Shown piece after piece: positions 42,598-51,337 of a DNA stretch of 64,000 bases. This DNA is from Pseudo-nitzschia pungens. Lineage: Eukaryota; Bacillariophyta; Bacillariophyceae; Bacillariales; Bacillariaceae. A program made the translations under genes and the position numbers. How positions within the stretch are numbered: position 1 is the stretch's first letter; the number at the start of each line of letters is the position of its first letter. The stretch covers positions 1,984,001 to 2,048,000 of the forward strand of contig CM074759.1 of NCBI GenBank assembly GCA_037355855.1, written 5' to 3'. Under the pieces are notes generated by a model. That model did no database searches. It was not told the DNA's origin and was given only the letters and a program-made list of their open reading frames with translations.

Positions 42598-43962
42598 ATG
42601 CCAAGGCAACTGTCTATGAATCCAAGGCAAAGGGAGAGGCGCGCAAGGCTCAGGGCTGCTAGTAGGGAAGACAAAGCACAAAACAGCACAACATTTGCAG
42701 CTGCATTCACTGTGGATGCCAGAGCTGCTCGCGCCCAGCCGGCTGCTGCAGAAGGTTCACCACCTGCCCCAGCACCTTCTCCTGCTGCCACTGCTGCTCC
42801 TCCTCCCCAAGAAGAAGAAGAAGAAGACAAAGTTCCAGAAGAACCCCCTGAACAGGAAAATGAGGGGGATTGGCCACCTCCTCCAGTTATTAACCGGCGC
42901 AAGAACCTGGGACCACCAAACCTCCCCAACGCCGTGAATGCCCCCACACAGTTAATGAAAATTATGCCACAATACTTGAGATGATGACCCACTTTACAGG
43001 GATCATCCACCCCAGCAACAAGGTATTCATGAACGCTGAACTTGGTATTGTTAAGCCGGTCCACATCTACAAGTAAATGTGTTAGAGGGCATTTGGATCC
43101 CAGTCTGGAGGACAATCCTCATTATGCAAGATCCTCAATGCTGGAGTTCTGGAAGAAAGCAATCTCCTATTTCATGCCAGTCAGTGCAGAATGGGATGAC
43201 ACTAAAGACGAGGACAATCCCATTAAGTCCAAGAAAATTAACAATCTTATCAAAGCTATCAAGAAGAAGGAGGCGCAAATGCTTGGAAAGGAAGGACAAG
43301 CTGACAGAGCCTTTACCCTTTATGAATTCATCCAAATGCTGGATCTAATTTGACCAGCTCATACAATTGGAAACTTGAGGCACTGTGTCATGCTGAAGTT
43401 CCAGCTCCATCTAATTGCAAGGGGGGATGATACTTCCCACATGAGGAAAGCAAGCATCCGCAAGAGTTTAACATGTCCAGGATACCTCACTGCACAGATG
43501 AGGTGGTCAAAGGATGGACAAGAGGAGAAGGACTGTCCCCTACAGTTGCTGATGGGCTCCATGGATCCCCAGTTCTGTGTACTGCTTGGTCTTGCTATCT
43601 ATCTTGAGACCTGGCTCACTCATGCAGCCAGTTGACTCAGTCAGTGGCTGTTTGCTGAGGGAGATTTGTGGGCTGGATCGACAACCAAGAAACAAGACAA
43701 GGAGGCTGACATCTGCAAGTTTGCATACCAAAGAGTAACGAAATCAGTTTTAGAAAGTGGCCAGTTTTGATTTGCAGGAGACAAGCAACTAGGAACCCAC
43801 TCTGTTGAGAAGTGTGCAACTACAATGTCCCGGCGCTGTGGTGCTGGTGGGAAGGATGATGTCAAATACCGAGCCCGGTGGAAGACTAGTAAGGCAATGC
43901 AAGACAAGTACTTGGAAATTCAATTGGATTGGCCAGATATTAATGCTGGCAGCAGGCTGTAA
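42598..43962 (+). pseudogene. Decayed Crypton-like tyrosine recombinase gene
   Basis: The remains of one protein are spread over three frames. An Arg- and Ala/Pro-rich start (ATG 42598) runs to a stop at 42982. Next is a piece reading VRGHLDPSLEDNPHYARSSM and EFWKKAISYFMPVSAEWDD (to 43353). Then QLHLIARGDDTSHMRKAS and GSMDPQFCVLLGLAIYLETW (to 43635). Last is a C-terminal piece with LGTHSVEKCATTMSRRCGAG and YRARWKTS, ending at TAA 43960-43962. The last block resembles the HSIRK...R box of Crypton-type tyrosine recombinases, which cut and rejoin DNA with a tyrosine; here the box reads HSVEK, so a key Arg is lost. At least three breaks make it non-functional. The family assignment is from remembered motif shape and is moderate. 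No terminal repeats are expected for Cryptons and none were found. Confidence 0.55.
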
Positions 43963-44095
43963 CACTCTAGGGTAGAATTAGATGGAGTGGTACGCGATGG
44001 AGGTATTTTTAATGATGGATGATTAATAAATTGTGTTATAAAAGAGAATGGTTGAATACTTTGAGAAGAGATGGGAATGATTCCTTGAGTATAGG

Positions 44096-44422
44096 TGTTA
44101 CACGTTAAGGTAGAAAGTTTCGGAGTGGTATGAATATTGTGAATGTTTAGATACTTTACGAAATATTGTTACGCAAATTAAGAATGGAAACATATAAAAA
44201 TTGAGGTCGCGAGCATAGCCACATTTTGGCATGCTCTGCCATAAATGTTGTTTCATTGTCGGCTCCCACGATTAGGCATATATTATCTTCTGGGACTCAG
44301 TCATAATAACTGGGACATATATCGAATGTATCCCTTCTTGAATACAAACATATATTTGGTGATTCCCGTGTGGGATTCGTTTAATTATTCATTCGTGAAC
44401 GTAGCTACGCTACAGTGTCACA
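44096..44422 (-). repeat. Gypsy copy 1, 3' LTR (327 bp)
   Basis: Identical by eye to 49545-49871. Preceded on the left by the target duplication ATAGG. Confidence 0.96.
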
Positions 44423-44452
44423 TAGTGCCTCATGATTGAACGGAAACCATAC

Positions 44453-47400
44453 TTAAGCCGACCAATGAATCGTTGTGGGTTCAGATTGGTCAACGGGCGT
44501 TGGTTCTCTGTAAGGTGTTAGCTTCCGGATGTTAACTGTTTCAACAACCGATGGGGTTTTCTGGATTTTAACAGTACCATTGTCATGTACCTGGGCAATA
44601 GTGAATGGTCCTGTTTTTCTTGGCTGTAGTTTATCTGGATCCGGTTCTTGCATCCATACCTTGTCATTGAGTTTGAAGGTATGTTCCTTACGTCTGGCGT
44701 TATCTCTGAGTAATGCCTTGTTAATGCCTTGTTGTCGGAGCTGCTGTAGGGCTAATAGGTTTGATGTTAGTGGTAGATCAACAAGCATGTCCCGATTGAA
44801 TATTAAGGATCCTGGGGATGCTTGTAGGGCAGTATTGACAGCACATCTGGAGGCATGCATGCAAGTAGCTAGGGCGTTGTCCATGAGCTGACTAGCTCTG
44901 GTATTTGCTTGTGGAGGGTTGATATGTACCAGGACTCGTAGTATGTCAGCTATTGTATGATGGACTCGTTCGCATATAGCATTGGACTGTGGATTCTTGA
45001 CTGTGGTTGGAATGGCTTGGATCCCATACTGCTTGAGTGTAGTTTGGAATTCAGCTCCTAGAAATTCACCACCATTGTCATGAACACATCTGATAGGTCT
45101 TGGGTATCTTGAGAGCCAGCAGTTCTTGAATTGGTCTGATACATGTTGTGAGGACTTGTCTCTGATTCGGATGATTTCCAGCATGTTGGTGACTGGATCA
45201 ATACAAGTGAGGGCCTTGAAGTTATAGTTTTTGCCTTGCGCTGTAATCTTCCATGGTCCTATAAGATCAACATGTACCTCGTTGAATGGCATCAATGGGG
45301 CTTCTTTCGGAGGAAGCTTCCCGTATTTGGAGTGTTGGTTCTTGTATTTAATGCAGTTATCAGGGCAAATGTAGGATTTGCATTTAGCGTCTAGATTGTC
45401 AGCGTAGAAACGGGCTGAGATCGTTTTATATAGCCTGGTGGATCCACAATGACCCAACAGGAGATGATACCATCTTATGGTGTCTTCGGTGAGTGACCTG
45501 GGAAGGTATATTTTCCAGCTGTCTGGATTGGCTTGATTGGCGTAACAGAGTATCTTGTTGCCTTCTAATTCTTGATAGAAGAAGGCTCGGGATTGAATTT
45601 TGAATTGGATGGTCATGTCCTTTAGCTGATGGAGATAAATATTGGAGAAGTTCACTGGGCATTCCACGTCTTGGGCGTTTGGTAGGTTAACTAAGCACTC
45701 ATTATTCAGCAAGCAGGCTTGTAGTTCGCTGTCTGCGTCATTGCATAAGTGCTGGAAGAGGTTCGGGAATTCAGCTAAAAACAGTTCTTCATCTTGTTTA
45801 GGGACTTCCAGTTTCAAAAAATCAATAAGAGCGCCCTTACCAAGGGCTTCTTTCTTCCCCACTGTAGGTGGATCCATCCTGGGGAGCCTGGAGAAGGCGT
45901 CGGCAAGAATGTTCTTTTTGCCCTCAACATAGGTGAGGTTGACACCAAATTCTTCAAGGAACAGTCTCCACCGGAGGACTCGTTGGACTGAAAGCGTTCG
46001 GAAGGTTAGATTTTTATGGTCAGTGTATACATTGATAACACCACCAAGTAACATCTTTCGGTATTCTTTGCAGCAGAGTACAATTGCTAGGAGTTCTTTC
46101 TCCATAGTAGTATAGTTCTTTTGGGCATCAGATAGTTTCTTGGACCAATATGCAATAGGTTTGCCATCTTGTATTATGGCAGCACCCAGCTGTAGGTCTG
46201 AGGCATCAGTGTACAGTTCAAAGGGCTTGTTTAGATCTGGATAGGTGTTCAGCGCATCTGCTGCCACCATTGCTTTCATTTCTTGAAAGGCTTTGTCTTG
46301 AGCAGGTCCCCAAGTGAAAGCTGACGGAGCCTTCCTTTGTTTGGCTTTGATGGTAGCTGGTTGAGCAGGAGTTTTCTTGGGGGTCCCTGTTATGTCAAAT
46401 AGAGGAGCTAGGACATGAGATCTGCGAGGCCACATGTCTCTGTAGTATCCTACTGCGCCGAGGAAGGACTTGACTTGAGTCACAGTTCGTGGTCGATCCA
46501 TATGTAGAATGGCTTCTATTTTCTTTCGCCAGGGCTTAACAGCTGTAGGTGTCATCCAATATCCAAGGAAGTCAGTTTCTTGGACAGCCCAATCACACTT
46601 GAGTGGGTTGCACTTGAGTCCATTTCGGTTGAGCCGGTCTAGGATCTTGTCTATGGTCTTCATGTGGAGATCGAAGGAGCCATTGGTCCAGACTCCTATA
46701 TCATCAATGTAGACAGTGCAGTCAGTGTCTTGTAGGATATCTTCCATTAGTTGCTGAGCAACGTCTGGAGAGACTTTGACACCCATTGGTAGTCTTTGGT
46801 ATTCATAGCAACCATAAGGAGTGACGATGGTACAGAGTTTTTTGCTTGCGTCATCCAGTTCAAAGCAGTAGTATTGCATGGACAAGTCAATCTTGGTGAA
46901 GTGAGTGTACTTGCCTCTCTTGTTCATGATATCCTGTATCCGAGGGATTGGATAAGGACGTCTTTCAAGCAGTTCGTTGAGTTCCCTAAAGTCTGACACC
47001 CATCTAACTCTGTTGTCTTTCTTTGGAACAATAAAGGTAGGAAACGCCCATTCGGCTGGTCCAGTGCAACGTTTGAGGACTCCATCATTACATAGGTTCT
47101 GGAGTTCCCGTTTGAATAGGTCTTCTCGTTTGTATGCAACTGGATAAGGCTTCTTGTGTATAGGCTTGGCTCCGGGCTTCAGTCTTAGGGAGATTTTCTT
47201 ATGTGGATACTTTCCCAATTCTCCATTGAAGACGTTAGGGTACTTGCTTAATATTGCTTGGAACTGCTGCTGCTCTGTTGTGGACATATGAGACTGTTGC
47301 TTGGCGACTGTTGATGGATCTGTTTCTTGGTAGGCTCTATCTAGGATGATCTTGGACTTGTATGGATTTGCGAAGGATAGTTCATCAGTGAAGAGTTCAG

Positions 47401-48385
47401 CATCTTCGAGTTCTTCCATGAGCAAGTTATAGTCGTCATGGTATAGGGAGGTATCTTTCATAGGAATAGTTCTGTCCATCCACTGAACTGCTCCTTCTTT
47501 GAATAGGAGGTTGATCTGTGCTAGGTGGAGGAAGTCTCTGCCTAGTATCAGATCATATCTGCAGTTGGGTGAATGAAAGAGCCTAGCTTCTTGTCGTTCG
47601 ATGGTGTAGTTGCCAAACTCTTGTAGCTTGAGGTTCTTCATGATGATGTATTCTGTAGTGTCGAAGCTTCCATTCGCTGTGGTAGTTATAACTTGGTGCT
47701 TGCTTCTTGTTGGTATGGTGCCAAATGGTAGGGCTCTCTTGTTGATTAGTGTTCCGGATGATCCACTATCTAGTAATGCGAGTAGTGGTCTTGCTTTAAT
47801 GTAGATGCCTTGTATATACTGTACGTTGGTTAGAAGAATAGGAGCCACGTTGCTCGTATTCCGAACAAGAGCCACATTGCTCTTATTGGATGCCTGTTCT
47901 ACTGGATTTCCAGTAGTCGACAGCAGTTTTAAATAATTTTGCTCCAGCGCACCTCCTCTGGTGTATTCTTTGGAGTTTTGGGTATTGCAATAGAGATTTT
48001 TTGCTGTACCGGTGGACCAGTTCCTTGCCAGGGGCAAGAGTGGTCCATTTGTTACTGCTGTCTTGTTCGAATCGATTGTATTAATCGGTTCTGATGATGC
48101 GTCTGTTGTACCCTTGGATCGATTAGTTTGATTCGGATCCATGTTCGAATTGCTCTTTACTGAGAATTGAACTGTTGTTGTTGCTGCTGTTGCAGTCTTT
48201 GCTGAGCGCTCAACAGGAATACTCCATCCTGTAGGTTCCTTCCCCTCTTTCTCCGGGAGATCTCCTCCTTGCGTCATCCCAGTCAGCTGTGCTGTACTGG
48301 CATCCAGGGCCTGTGGTGCCGGAGGCAAGGTGATTGCTGGTTTTGGTGGACCCTTGGGTCTCTTTTTGGAGGATTGCTGGTGCAA
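44453..48385 (-). CDS. Gypsy copy 1 Pol, 1310 codons, entered by UGA readthrough
   Basis: Enzyme part of the element. Protease LLALLDSGSSGTLINKR lies near residue 205 with catalytic DSG. Reverse transcriptase runs from FPTFIVPKKDNRVRWVSDFR through GCYEYQRLPMGV to the active box YIDD. RNase H includes FELYTDASD, LLAIVLCCKEYR and VYTDHKNL. Integrase has an HHCC finger (HHLLGHC...CPDNC), then DLIGPW, VHDNGGEF and NPQSNAICERVH, which supply the DDE acidic residues. The tail is SVVETVNIRKLTPYREP and then TTIHWSA. There is no ATG at the start: the codon after the gag stop is TTG and the frame is continuous with gag, so synthesis should need readthrough of the UGA. All enzyme motifs appear intact. 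Confidence 0.93.
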   Translation of the reverse strand: MHQQSSKKRPKGPPKPAITLPPAPQALDASTAQLTGMTQGGDLPEKEGKEPTGWSIPVERSAKTATAATTTVQFSVKSNSNMDPNQTNRSKGTTDASSEPINTIDSNKTAVTNGPLLPLARNWSTGTAKNLYCNTQNSKEYTRGGALEQNYLKLLSTTGNPVEQASNKSNVALVRNTSNVAPILLTNVQYIQGIYIKARPLLALLDSGSSGTLINKRALPFGTIPTRSKHQVITTTANGSFDTTEYIIMKNLKLQEFGNYTIERQEARLFHSPNCRYDLILGRDFLHLAQINLLFKEGAVQWMDRTIPMKDTSLYHDDYNLLMEELEDAELFTDELSFANPYKSKIILDRAYQETDPSTVAKQQSHMSTTEQQQFQAILSKYPNVFNGELGKYPHKKISLRLKPGAKPIHKKPYPVAYKREDLFKRELQNLCNDGVLKRCTGPAEWAFPTFIVPKKDNRVRWVSDFRELNELLERRPYPIPRIQDIMNKRGKYTHFTKIDLSMQYYCFELDDASKKLCTIVTPYGCYEYQRLPMGVKVSPDVAQQLMEDILQDTDCTVYIDDIGVWTNGSFDLHMKTIDKILDRLNRNGLKCNPLKCDWAVQETDFLGYWMTPTAVKPWRKKIEAILHMDRPRTVTQVKSFLGAVGYYRDMWPRRSHVLAPLFDITGTPKKTPAQPATIKAKQRKAPSAFTWGPAQDKAFQEMKAMVAADALNTYPDLNKPFELYTDASDLQLGAAIIQDGKPIAYWSKKLSDAQKNYTTMEKELLAIVLCCKEYRKMLLGGVINVYTDHKNLTFRTLSVQRVLRWRLFLEEFGVNLTYVEGKKNILADAFSRLPRMDPPTVGKKEALGKGALIDFLKLEVPKQDEELFLAEFPNLFQHLCNDADSELQACLLNNECLVNLPNAQDVECPVNFSNIYLHQLKDMTIQFKIQSRAFFYQELEGNKILCYANQANPDSWKIYLPRSLTEDTIRWYHLLLGHCGSTRLYKTISARFYADNLDAKCKSYICPDNCIKYKNQHSKYGKLPPKEAPLMPFNEVHVDLIGPWKITAQGKNYNFKALTCIDPVTNMLEIIRIRDKSSQHVSDQFKNCWLSRYPRPIRCVHDNGGEFLGAEFQTTLKQYGIQAIPTTVKNPQSNAICERVHHTIADILRVLVHINPPQANTRASQLMDNALATCMHASRCAVNTALQASPGSLIFNRDMLVDLPLTSNLLALQQLRQQGINKALLRDNARRKEHTFKLNDKVWMQEPDPDKLQPRKTGPFTIAQVHDNGTVKIQKTPSVVETVNIRKLTPYREPTPVDQSEPTTIHWSA

Positions 48386-48388
48386 TCA
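48372..48388 (-). promoter_or_regulatory. Gag-pol UGA with overlapping hairpin, copy 1
   Basis: In element orientation, CTC CCA TGA TTG CAC: the UGA is at 48388-48386. A perfect 6-bp stem GATTGC / GCAATC with an ACCA loop starts on the G of the stop (48387 down to 48372). The related copy 2 has an equivalent stem with altered but still paired bases. Confidence 0.65.
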
Positions 48389-49420
48389 TGGGAGCCAAAT
48401 AAGTTCACCATCTATGCTCCTTTCGGTTCGGCCGCCAAAGTCCGATTGATATGATTCCATTGCGGCTTTCATGTGGGCTTGGAAAGATTCGTTGCTGCCT
48501 GAAAGGTCATGAGTGTGAGAATGGAATGTCTCCTTGGTGTTGGTGCCATGGGCCGTGTTGCCGGGCCCCTTGTAGTTCTTGGAGTACTTATTCTTAGGGC
48601 ATTCGGACCAATCGTGGTTATGGCCTGGGATTCGACAGGGGTTGGATGTCTTTTTGTTCTTAGGGTTGTTCTTTTGGTTGCCAGAACGTTTCTTATTGTT
48701 GGTGTTTGAAGTGTTAGAACTGTTAGGACGTCTCCCATTGTTCTTATTCTTCTGTTTGCTGAGCCTGTCGAGGCTGCTCATGTGGTCGACAATGAACTGA
48801 GGTGTGGTGTTGTGAGTGACTCCCTGGTGAATGCGCACGTAGTCTTCTATCCAGGCATTCGGGTAGCTGTGAAGGAGGATGGTGACTTGCTGGAGGTGGT
48901 CCAGGTTTGTCACATAACCATGTAATTTGGCCGTGTATTTCATGAGGGTAAGGAGTCGATCGGTGTGGTCTTTACATGTGGACTCGATTTTCTTTTTGCA
49001 GGCCGGGCTCCGGAGGTATATGTGCATGAGGTCTCTTGCATCCTCAGCATTACAATATAGTTTGATGAAGGCCTTGAATGCTGATTCAAACCCTTGTCGT
49101 GTGAGTGCATATAATCTTTGTCCATTCGGTCTGGTGCTCCGGGCTAAGGCTCTCCATTTGGTTTGTGAATCGACGCATAGGCATCTTCCGAAGTATCGGA
49201 TCAGGGCTGTGTCCGGTATGCCCAAATCCTCCACTGCATTAAGGAAAGCTTCTTCAGTGTGGAGCAACTCTTCCAGACCTCCTTTATCGGTGAAGAGCGG
49301 GACTTTGACGCTGTCGGAATGGTCGGCGTTATCGTAGACCGAGAGCGTGACTAATTTTGGCTTGGAGCTGTCGAAGGAGCTCTTGTAAGAGACCGGTGGG
49401 TCTCTGTAAATTCCTGCCAT
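48386..49420 (-). CDS. Gypsy copy 1 Gag, 344 aa
   Basis: Structural protein from ATG 49420. Capsid-like helical region (FESAFKAFIKLYCNAEDARD, TILLHSYPNAWIEDYV). An Asn/Lys-rich linker follows, then a zinc-knuckle-like motif with unusual spacing, CRIPGHNHDWSEC (C-x4-H-x-H-x4-C), instead of the retroviral CCHC. It ends ...ELIWLP at the UGA that divides it from pol in the same frame. Confidence 0.92.
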   Translation of the reverse strand: MAGIYRDPPVSYKSSFDSSKPKLVTLSVYDNADHSDSVKVPLFTDKGGLEELLHTEEAFLNAVEDLGIPDTALIRYFGRCLCVDSQTKWRALARSTRPNGQRLYALTRQGFESAFKAFIKLYCNAEDARDLMHIYLRSPACKKKIESTCKDHTDRLLTLMKYTAKLHGYVTNLDHLQQVTILLHSYPNAWIEDYVRIHQGVTHNTTPQFIVDHMSSLDRLSKQKNKNNGRRPNSSNTSNTNNKKRSGNQKNNPKNKKTSNPCRIPGHNHDWSECPKNKYSKNYKGPGNTAHGTNTKETFHSHTHDLSGSNESFQAHMKAAMESYQSDFGGRTERSIDGELIWLP

Positions 49421-49532
49421 GGTTGGAGATGAAGATGAAGAGCTTGTTGGAGATACAAGTTGCCTTTGTTGTTGAGGTTGTTGCTTGTTTCGAATTCAGT
49501 ACTGAGTTCTACTGTTTCTACTTTAAAGCAAA

Positions 49533-49544
49533 CAGTAATTACTG
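49533..49544. other. Perfect palindrome at the gypsy primer-binding position
   Basis: CAGTAATTACTG abuts the 5' LTR of copy 1 exactly. With one LTR base the symmetry extends to 14 bp. No TGG-type primer site is present. Confidence 0.7.
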
Positions 49545-49871
49545 TGTTACACGTTAAGGTAGAAAGTTTCGGAGTGGTATGAATATTGTGAATGTTTAGA
49601 TACTTTACGAAATATTGTTACGCAAATTAAGAATGGAAACATATAAAAATTGAGGTCGCGAGCATAGCCACATTTTGGCATGCTCTGCCATAAATGTTGT
49701 TTCATTGTCGGCTCCCACGATTAGGCATATATTATCTTCTGGGACTCAGTCATAATAACTGGGACATATATCGAATGTATCCCTTCTTGAATACAAACAT
49801 ATATTTGGTGATTCCCGTGTGGGATTCGTTTAATTATTCATTCGTGAACGTAGCTACGCTACAGTGTCACA
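49545..49871 (-). repeat. Gypsy copy 1, 5' LTR (327 bp)
   Basis: Partner of 44096-44422; flanked on the right by ATAGG. Confidence 0.96.
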
Positions 49872-49916
49872 ATAGGATGAATGGACGATCAAACAATAAT
49901 AATGTTCGTCGGGCAT

Positions 49917-50180
49917 TGTGACGGGCTAGCGTAGCAAGCATGAATCACGATTAAATATTAACCGAATCCCACATACAAGCCGCCCGGCGTTGAATACTGA
50001 CCAGTGTTTGAATTGAATTCAAACTGTAAGCCGGACACCCCAGCAATGCATGTGTGCTGGTATTCAAATAGTAGCAAGGCACGCTTGCAAATATTCAAAC
50101 GTTCACACAAAAATCGAAAAGCTCTCTTAAGAGTTAAAATATTAGTCACAATTTTCATACCACTCCGAAATTTCTACTCT
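49917..50180 (+). repeat. Gypsy copy 2, left LTR (3' end eroded)
   Basis: Aligns with 53605-53873 but lacks the terminal TAACA; the right limit is approximate. Confidence 0.75.
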
Positions 50181-50305
50181 ATGTGCTTTATAGTAGAAAC
50201 AGTAGAACTCAGTACTGAATTCAAAACACCAACAAACTCAACAACAGAGGTAACTTGTATCCCTGACAAGCTCACCGACTAAAACAAGCAGCTGAGAAAA
50301 GAACC

Positions 50306-51322
50306 ATGGCTGGCATCTACAGGGATCCACCAATCGCCTACAAGAGCTCCTTCGACAGCTCCAAACCCAAGCTCGTAACCCTATCCGTTTACAATTCTGA
50401 AGATCACTCGGACAGTGTCAAGGTGCCCCTTTTTACTGACAAGGGGGGACTAGAAGAACTCCTCTACACTGAAGAGGCTTTTCTGAACGCCGCAGAAGAC
50501 ATCTCCATTCCGGACGCTGCACTCATTCCATACTTCGGTCGATGCCTATGCGTCGATGCGCAGACCAAGTGGAGAGCACTAACAAGAGCAACTCGCGCCA
50601 ACAACCAACGAGTGTACCTACTTACAAAAGAAGGATACACCTCAGCCTTCCAAGCCTTCATCAAGCTATACTGCAATGCGGAAGAACGCTAGAGACATCA
50701 TGCATGTCTATTTATGCAGCAGCGCCTGCAAGAAGAAGATCGAATTGACCTGCAAAGATCACACCGACCCAATCATGACCTCAATCAAGTACTCAGCTAA
50801 GCTACATGGATCTCATCCAACCTGGACCACTTGCAGACACTAACCATCCTCCTACACAGCTATCCGAACAGCTGGATCGAAGACTACGTCCGCATCCATC
50901 TAAAGCTTACTCCTGAAATCACGTCTCAGTTCATTGTGGACCACATGAGCAGTCTCGATTGGCTCAGCAAACAGAAGAACAATAAGAATAATGGAAGACA
51001 TTCCACCAATTCTAACAGTTCTAACAACAATCGAAAACGCTCTGGTCCCAACAACAAATATAACCAGAACAAGAACAAGAAGAAATCCAATCCATGCCGA
51101 ATCCCGGGCCACAACCATGATTGGTCCGAGTGTCGTAAGAACAAGTTCTCCAAGAACTACAAGGGATCTAACAACAACAATTGATCCCCCACTACACCAA
51201 CCAACGAGTCCTTCCAAGCTTGCATCCAAGCAGCAATGGACACAGCCATGGAAACCTTTCAAACCAAACATGGTGGACGTAGTGAAAGAAGTATCGATGG
51301 AGACCTAGTATGGCTCCCTTGA
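50306..51322 (+). pseudogene. Gypsy copy 2 gag, frameshifted
   Basis: Starts MAGIYRDPP like copy 1. Near 50680 one extra base shifts the frame and gives an early TAG (50690-50692). Near 50812 a missing base returns to frame (from LQTLTILLHSYPNSWIEDY). It ends at TGA 51320-51322, at the same place as the gag stop of copy 1. The finger motif CRIPGHNHDWSEC is kept. Confidence 0.88.
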
Positions 51323-51337
51323 GTGCAACAGCGCTCA
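51320..51337 (+). promoter_or_regulatory. Gag-pol UGA with overlapping hairpin, copy 2
   Basis: CTC CCT TGA GTG CAA: the UGA is followed directly by the pol frame. The stem TGAGTGC / GCGCTCA (one G-T pair) around the loop AACA includes the whole stop codon. Compared with copy 1, one T-A pair has become G-C. Confidence 0.65.

Larger units (their letters stand above)
44096..49871 (-). mobile_element. Complete Ty3/gypsy LTR retrotransposon (copy 1)
   Basis: A 5,776-bp element in minus orientation with two 327-bp LTRs (TGTTACAC...GTGTCACA as written on plus), which I cannot distinguish by eye. The target duplication ATAGG is at 44091-44095 and 49872-49876. Gag (49420-48386) and pol (48385-44453) are open and in one frame, divided by a single UGA. 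Gypsy type follows from the order protease, reverse transcriptase, RNase H, integrase. The 5' LTR is followed by a 12-bp palindrome instead of a recognisable tRNA site. The 3' LTR is preceded by TTCAATCATGAGGCACTA, shared with copy 2, rather than a clear polypurine tract. A recent insertion lying 45 bp from the edge of the related old copy 2. Confidence 0.95.
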
